Of a stretch of 33,230 bases of DNA, positions 27,434-33,230 are shown one piece after another. The stretch's first letter is position 1. Each line of letters starts with the position of its first letter. The notes beneath the pieces are model-generated. The model saw nothing but the letters and a program-made list of their open reading frames with translations, had not been told where the DNA came from and searched no databases. The position numbers and the translations under genes were made by a program. The stretch comes from Prochlorococcus sp. AG-670-O13 (lineage in GTDB: Bacteria; Cyanobacteriota; Cyanobacteriia; PCC-6307; Cyanobiaceae), in contig QCTB01000011.1 of the NCBI GenBank assembly GCA_003209055.1, forward strand, positions 1 to 33,230, read 5' to 3'.

Positions 27434-28294
27434 TTATTTTAAAATATATTTTCCAGAAAAAACCTTTTTTGCATAACCTTTCATTAATATCTCTTCTTCT
27501 AATCTTGACCAATTAATTTTTAAATTGCCACCTGGTAAATTTATCGTGGTCTCGGAATTACATAATCCAAGTTTATATGCTGCTACATGAACTGCGCAAG
27601 CGCCAGTTCCACAAGCTAGTGTAGGACCAGCCCCTCTCTCCCATACTCGAACTTTAATATTATCTCTATCTATTATTTGTGAAAAGTGTACATTTGTTTT
27701 TTCAGGAAATAATTTATTATTTTCAAAAATAGGACCTAATAATGAAAGTGAAATTTTATTAATATCTTTAATAAAAAATATTAAATGAGGATTACCCATT
27801 CCAACGGCATAGCCTTGTTGTTCAAAATTTAATTCTTTGAAAAGATATGATGGAAGATTATTATGCTTTTTATCTATAGTTGTTGGAATTTGATGAGTAT
27901 CTAATATGGGTTTCCCCATTTTTACTGTAATTTCTCCATCATTATATCGTGCTATCTTTAGCCCAGATTTTGTTTCAATCCTATATTCAGAGGATTTAAT
28001 GGTTTCTTTATTTGATTTATGTACATATTCAATTAAACACCTTATTCCATTTCCACACATTTGGGCTTCAGAACCATCAGAATTATAAATAATCATTTTT
28101 GCATAATTATTACCATCAGGTTCTTTAATAAAAATTACACCATCCCCACCGATACCAAATTGTCTATCACATAATTTTTTAATATTAAAAATTTTTTTTG
28201 ATTTGAAATTGTTGAATATATCATTATTTCTTGAATCTATAATTATAAAATCATTACCATTTCCCTGATATTTTTCAAAAATAATATTTTTCAT
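27434..28294 (-). CDS. dapF: Diaminopimelate epimerase
   Basis: FEKYQGNGNDFIIID, NSDGSEAQMCGNGIRC, WERGAGPTLACGTGACA. Confidence 0.97.
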   Translation of the reverse strand: MKNIIFEKYQGNGNDFIIIDSRNNDIFNNFKSKKIFNIKKLCDRQFGIGGDGVIFIKEPDGNNYAKMIIYNSDGSEAQMCGNGIRCLIEYVHKSNKETIKSSEYRIETKSGLKIARYNDGEITVKMGKPILDTHQIPTTIDKKHNNLPSYLFKELNFEQQGYAVGMGNPHLIFFIKDINKISLSLLGPIFENNKLFPEKTNVHFSQIIDRDNIKVRVWERGAGPTLACGTGACAVHVAAYKLGLCNSETTINLPGGNLKINWSRLEEEILMKGYAKKVFSGKYILK

Positions 28295-28403
28295 TTAATT
28301 TTTTACATATCTAAGAAAATTTAATTATAAATTAAAGTTTTTAATAATCTATTTCTTTTTATAGAATGAATATTAAAATAATATTTTATTAAAGAATAAA
28401 TAA

Positions 28404-30980
28404 GTGATTACTTCTGAAAATACATGTGATAGTACAAAAAACTTATACAATCCATTTGAAGTAGAAAAAAAATGGCAAAAGGTTTGGGCCAAGGATGATT
28501 TATATAAAACAGATGAATCTACAAGTAAAAAAAATAAATTTTACGCCTTATCCATGTTTCCTTACCCTTCAGGTAATCTTCACATGGGTCATGTTCGTAA
28601 TTATGTAATAACTGATTTAATAGCAAGATTTCAAAGATTTCAAGGTAAAGCCGTTTTACACCCTATGGGTTGGGATGCCTTTGGATTGCCTGCTGAAAAT
28701 GCAGCAATAGAAAGAGGTATAAATCCTAATATTTGGACGAAGCAAAATATCACGCATATGAAATCTCAATTGAAATTACTAGGTCTCTCAGTTGATTGGG
28801 ATAGAGAATTTGCAACCTGCGATGAAAATTATTATGTGTGGACACAATATTTATTTTTAGAGTTACATAAGGCTGGTCTAATTTATCAAAAGGAGTCTGA
28901 AGTTAATTGGGATCCTATTGATAAAACTGTATTAGCGAATGAACAAGTTGATTCAGAAGGCAAATCATGGAGATCTGGAGCAATAGTTGAAAAGAAACTT
29001 TTAAAACAATGGTTTCTTAAAATAACTAATTATGCTGATGAGTTATTAAAAGATTTAGATAAATTGAATTATTGGCCTGAAAGAGTGAAAATAATGCAAG
29101 AAAATTGGATAGGAAAGTCAACTGGAGCAAATATAAACTTCAGAATTGATCTATATGAAAATGAAAAAATAAATGTTTTCACTACTAGGCCTGATACTTT
29201 ATTTGGGGTTACCTATTTAGCAATATCTGTAAACCATCCCTTAATTAAAAAGATAACTGATAATAACACTTTAAGAGAAATTGAAAAATTAAAAATCTAT
29301 TTAAAAGAAACTCATGATAAAGATAAAAAAAAGATTGGTATACCAACAAAATTTAAAGCTATAAATCCTATTAATTCTGAGGAAATACCCATTTGGATAG
29401 GTAGTTATGTTCTAGATGAATATGGAACTGGTGCTGTGATGGGTGTTCCAGCTCATGATCAAAGAGATTTTGAATTTGCCAAAATATACTCTATTAATAT
29501 AAAGCAAGTAATAATTAAGCATAAAGAAGACACCAATAGTAAGTTAGAAACTGCTTTTACTGAAGATGGTTTTATTGTTAATTCTGGAGATTTTAATGGA
29601 TTAAGTAATAATGATGCCAAAAAACAAATTAAGGAATATGGAGAAATAAATGGATGGGCAGAAAATAAAATTCAATATCGTTTAAGAGATTGGTTAATTT
29701 CAAGGCAAAGATATTGGGGTTGTCCAATTCCAATTATTAAATGTTCTAAGTGTGGTTCAGTTCCAGTAAAAAAAGATGATATTCCAGTCATACTTCCAAA
29801 TGAAATTAAAATTACTTCTAATAAAATTAACTCTCTCGGAAGTAATAAAGGCTGGATAAATACGAAATGTCCAAACTGCGGAAATTTAGCTACTAGAGAA
29901 ACAGATACTATGGACACCTTTATGTGCTCATCATGGTATTTTTTACGGTATCCTTCATCAAAATGCTTAACTAAACCATTCGAAAAAGAAAAGGTAAATA
30001 AATGGTTACCAGTTGATCAATATGTAGGAGGTGTAGAACATGCAATTCTACATTTACTTTATGCAAGATTTCTTACCAAAGCACTTAGAGATAGCAATCT
30101 TTTTGATATTGATGAACCATTTAAAAAGTTATTAACGCAAGGAATGGTTCAATCTGCAGCATATAAAAACGTATTAACTGGAAAATATGTTTCCCCATCT
30201 GAGATTAAAGATTTTACAAATCCAAAAGATCCTAATGACAATTCAAGTCTGGAAGTGCTTTTTGAAAAAATGTCTAAATCTAAATATAACGGTATTGATC
30301 CTGAAACTGTAATAAAAAAATATGGTGCTGATACAGCAAGAATGTTTATATTATTTAAAGCACCACCCGAAAAGGATCTTGAATGGGGAGACTCTGATGT
30401 CGAAGGACAATATAGATTTTTATGTAGGATTTGGAAACTTTTTATAGAATATGCAAGTAGTGAATATTCTGAATCTGAAATTGATTGTGATCAAACAAAT
30501 GAAACTTTTTTATTAAAGTCTTTAAATATAGCTATAAAAGAAATTACTAATGATATTAAAAATAATCAATTTAATACTGCAATATCTGAATTAATGAAGT
30601 TTTATAATTCATTATCCTCTAATCTTTATCATGTTAATAATGGATTAAGAAAAGATGCTCTTGAAAAATTTTGTATTTTATTAGCTCCATTTGCACCCCA
30701 TATTGCTGATGAAATTTGGCACATAATAGGAAATTCAAAATCTGTGCATTTAGAAAAATGGCCATTGTTTAGTGCTGAAGCTTTAAAGGAGGACAGTTAT
30801 GAATTAGTTATACAAATTAATGGAAAAGTAAGAGATAAAATAAATATTGGAATTGATAGTTCTGATGATGAAATTAAAAAGTATACATTAACTAGGCCTA
30901 ATGTAAAAAAATGGATTGATCATAAGACAATTAGAAAAATAATAATTGTAAAAGGAAAAATTATAAATATTGTCGTCTAA
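28404..30980 (+). CDS. leuS: Leucyl-tRNA synthetase
   Basis: GTG start at 28404; [61 protein letters not shown]. Confidence 0.98.
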   Translation: MITSENTCDSTKNLYNPFEVEKKWQKVWAKDDLYKTDESTSKKNKFYALSMFPYPSGNLHMGHVRNYVITDLIARFQRFQGKAVLHPMGWDAFGLPAENAAIERGINPNIWTKQNITHMKSQLKLLGLSVDWDREFATCDENYYVWTQYLFLELHKAGLIYQKESEVNWDPIDKTVLANEQVDSEGKSWRSGAIVEKKLLKQWFLKITNYADELLKDLDKLNYWPERVKIMQENWIGKSTGANINFRIDLYENEKINVFTTRPDTLFGVTYLAISVNHPLIKKITDNNTLREIEKLKIYLKETHDKDKKKIGIPTKFKAINPINSEEIPIWIGSYVLDEYGTGAVMGVPAHDQRDFEFAKIYSINIKQVIIKHKEDTNSKLETAFTEDGFIVNSGDFNGLSNNDAKKQIKEYGEINGWAENKIQYRLRDWLISRQRYWGCPIPIIKCSKCGSVPVKKDDIPVILPNEIKITSNKINSLGSNKGWINTKCPNCGNLATRETDTMDTFMCSSWYFLRYPSSKCLTKPFEKEKVNKWLPVDQYVGGVEHAILHLLYARFLTKALRDSNLFDIDEPFKKLLTQGMVQSAAYKNVLTGKYVSPSEIKDFTNPKDPNDNSSLEVLFEKMSKSKYNGIDPETVIKKYGADTARMFILFKAPPEKDLEWGDSDVEGQYRFLCRIWKLFIEYASSEYSESEIDCDQTNETFLLKSLNIAIKEITNDIKNNQFNTAISELMKFYNSLSSNLYHVNNGLRKDALEKFCILLAPFAPHIADEIWHIIGNSKSVHLEKWPLFSAEALKEDSYELVIQINGKVRDKINIGIDSSDDEIKKYTLTRPNVKKWIDHKTIRKIIIVKGKIINIVV

Positions 30981-32563
30981 ACTTTAACTATTTTTTTTAT
31001 GAGAATTGTATTCGGGTTAGACCAATCTCCTTTAATAAGAAAATCGTCATTGGCATAACACATTTGACGAATTATGAAAAAAATCGGTTCAAATGAAGAA
31101 CTGCTTACGAGAGAAGTGATTTCACTTATAGATAATTCATCGCCAGTATTTAATATTTTAGTAACTTTTTGTTGATATTCAATAATTTCTGCAGCTGCTT
31201 TTTTCCCTGCTTCAACTCCAGGCTGATCATATGCATTTATATCTATTAATTCTGCATAAAATGAAACTGCTCTCTCAAATAATGCAATTAATGCTCCAAG
31301 AGTTAAACAATTTAATTTATCTAAAGTAATTGTGATGCTCTGTCTATTTTCATTTGAGAGTGCTGATCTTGTTCCTTGTAAAAAGCCTGATAAAAATTCT
31401 TTAGGATTTTCGGATTCAAAATAGTTTTTAGTATCAGGAGAGTCTAATAATTCGATGAAAATGCAGAAGAAATTATCAATACCATCTCTTAACTGTTGAA
31501 CATATGCATGTTGATCAGTAGAACCTTTATTACCAAAAACAGATATACCTTGATGAACAATTTCTCCTTTCCTATTGAATTTTTTTCCTAGTGATTCCAT
31601 AACTAGCTGTTGAAGATATTTACTAAATACTTGTAACCTATCCCTGTAAGGTAATACGACCATATCTCTTTTACCTAATCCACTACCAGAGAAAAACCAA
31701 GCGGATGATAATAAAGCTGCAGGATTTTCTTTAATATTGGATATACGAGTTATTTCATCCATTATTGCTGCACCATTAATAAATTCTGATATATCTTGAT
31801 TTATAAGAGCTAAAGGGAGCAAGCCAACTGAACTTGTAATACTAGTTCTACCACCAACCCAATCAGGTAGATTAAATATTTTTAACCAATTCTCTGATTT
31901 TGCTTTTTTAAATAATTGACTATCTTTCATTGTGATAGCTATTGCGTTTGAGTTCCATTCAAGATTATTATTTTCTACATGCTTCTTAATTATATTCATT
32001 GCTATTTTTGGCTCAGGCGTTCCACCAGACTTACTTACAACCACGAATAATGTTGTAGATAATTTATTTGATAACTCATCTAATTTTTCGCTTATTAAAA
32101 AAGGATCAATATTATCTATGTACGAAAAATTTAAACCAACTGTATTCCTTTGTAATGCTTCAGTTATTAATAACGGGCCTAAACCGCTTCCTCCAATACC
32201 AATCCAAAGAACATCAGTATAAATATGATTATTATTATTTCTAATTTTTCCGTTTAATATATTTGCACCAAATTCTGAGATATTAATAATATCATTATTA
32301 ATCTCTTCCTTAATAAGATTATTGGGCGCTACAGAGGGATTTCTTAACCAATAGTGTCCTACTTGTCTTTTTTCATCAATATTTGAAATCGCGCCAGCTT
32401 CTAACTCCTTAATAGATGAAAAAACTTTAATAAATTTTTCTTCCAGAGTTAAAATTTGATCATTGGTGAAATTTATTTTACTAATGTCTAACCAAATACT
32501 TAATCTTTTATCAAACCAAAGGTATTTGCAATATTTTTCCCAACTATTAAAATCGTTATTCAT
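30977..32563 (-). CDS. pgi: Glucose-6-phosphate isomerase
   Basis: [65 protein letters not shown]. Confidence 0.96.
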   Translation of the reverse strand: MNNDFNSWEKYCKYLWFDKRLSIWLDISKINFTNDQILTLEEKFIKVFSSIKELEAGAISNIDEKRQVGHYWLRNPSVAPNNLIKEEINNDIINISEFGANILNGKIRNNNNHIYTDVLWIGIGGSGLGPLLITEALQRNTVGLNFSYIDNIDPFLISEKLDELSNKLSTTLFVVVSKSGGTPEPKIAMNIIKKHVENNNLEWNSNAIAITMKDSQLFKKAKSENWLKIFNLPDWVGGRTSITSSVGLLPLALINQDISEFINGAAIMDEITRISNIKENPAALLSSAWFFSGSGLGKRDMVVLPYRDRLQVFSKYLQQLVMESLGKKFNRKGEIVHQGISVFGNKGSTDQHAYVQQLRDGIDNFFCIFIELLDSPDTKNYFESENPKEFLSGFLQGTRSALSNENRQSITITLDKLNCLTLGALIALFERAVSFYAELIDINAYDQPGVEAGKKAAAEIIEYQQKVTKILNTGDELSISEITSLVSSSSFEPIFFIIRQMCYANDDFLIKGDWSNPNTILIKKIVKV

Positions 32564-32747
32564 TTTATATTTTTGTTTTTTTCTTATATTTGTTAATTAT
32601 ATCTAGTTTATTGCAGGTCAATACTAATCATTTCAATTTATTTAGTTATATTATTTTTAGATAATAATGTTTGTGAATTTAAATAAATACTATTAAGGGT
32701 TTTATTTATTTATATCTCATTTATTATTCAAGTAAAAATATTAGATT

Positions 32748-33230
32748 TTGGATAAGTCATTCGAATATTTAATCTCACCCTCATTTTCTAAACTTAGGAA
32801 ATTTTCACCAAAATTGAGAATTGCGATTTTAGCTTCAGGTGAAGGCTCCAATTTTCAGGAATTGATAGACCTTTCTAAAGGTAATAATTTTGATATTGAT
32901 ATTAGAGTTTTAATTACAAACAAACCTGATGCTGGATGTATATTAAGAGCTGAGAGGTCTAATATTACATACAAGGTTATTAAAAATGCCGATTATGATA
33001 ATAAAGAAGTTTTTGAGGATGAAATAATTAATACTTTAAATAATTATGATATAGAACTTGTTGTAATGGCTGGTTGGATGAAAATTATGTCTTCTAAATT
33101 TGTTAATGCATTTAAGAATAAAATAATAAATATTCATCCCTCTTTACTTCCATCTTTTAAAGGTAATAATGCAATTAAAGAAGCAATTTTAAATAGATCC
33201 AAGATTACTGGATGTTCAGTTCATTTTGTA
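32748..33230 (+). CDS. purN: Phosphoribosylglycinamide formyltransferase, partial (runs off window end)
   Basis: TTG at 32748 just after an in-frame TAG; LRIAILASGEGSNFQELID, VVMAGWMKIMSSKFVNAF, NIHPSLLPSFKG. Confidence 0.93.
   Translation, partial: MDKSFEYLISPSFSKLRKFSPKLRIAILASGEGSNFQELIDLSKGNNFDIDIRVLITNKPDAGCILRAERSNITYKVIKNADYDNKEVFEDEIINTLNNYDIELVVMAGWMKIMSSKFVNAFKNKIINIHPSLLPSFKGNNAIKEAILNRSKITGCSVHFV

Noticed and set aside
28369-28385. AATATTA-AAA-TAATATT inverted repeat upstream of leuS
   Set aside because: A/T-only and low complexity; no further supporting signal such as conserved G/C pairs.
110-32222. Listed ORFs antisense to or inside solid genes: 110-295, 196-453, 1107-1454, 1798-2151, 3200-3391, 3469-3675, 12610-12825, 12871-13116, 14770-14952, 17943-18170, 19280-19546, 21667-21930, 23354-23542, 27906-28088, 29672-29917, 31932-32222
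   Set aside because: Each overlaps a well-supported gene on the opposite strand, has low-complexity or non-protein-like composition, and no recognisable domain. Treated as shadow ORFs.
32680-32712. 10-bp inverted repeat TAAATAAATA ... TATTTATTTA upstream of purN
   Set aside because: Entirely A/T, low information; such repeats are expected by chance in DNA this AT-rich.
1-33230. CRISPR arrays, transposases, integrases, phage genes, toxin-antitoxin or defence genes
   Set aside because: I found no direct-repeat/spacer pattern and no such protein signatures; gene content is core metabolism. The RHH-like domain at 8839-9852 is fused to a J-domain and has no toxin partner next to it, so it is not called an antitoxin.

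Overview
The window is a dense, AT-rich bacterial core-genome segment. Gene content and order (metH, cobN, hemJ, pgi, purN and others) plus the base composition suggest a marine picocyanobacterium, most likely Prochlorococcus; this is inference, since no search was run. I see about 29 protein-coding genes: tRNA methyltransferase fragment, cobU/cobP, lptC-like, metG, RNB-family RNase, rpsR, rpmG, pheT, an RHH+J-domain protein, Ap4A phosphorylase-like, DUF2237, metH, ilvE, cobN, PHP phosphoesterase, hemJ-like, uvrC, flavin reductase-like, coaD, dacB, DUF1995-like, NifS/IscS-like, dapF, leuS, pgi, purN (partial), and several small uncharacterised proteins. One of these is a 53-aa ORF missing from the supplied track. 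I see no CRISPR array, tRNA, rRNA, transposase or obvious pseudogene. The part not explained by ordinary housekeeping genes is about 8.1-10.2 kb. It holds (i) an 82-aa Trp-rich, relatively GC-rich small protein with a possible leaderless promoter, (ii) a 391-bp intergenic region with many inverted repeats, several sharing AGACT/AGTCT arms, (iii) a gene joining a ribbon-helix-helix-like N-terminus to a C-terminal J-domain, and (iv) an unlisted 53-aa coiled-coil-like ORF. I cannot show that these form one system. They are the best candidates for follow-up.
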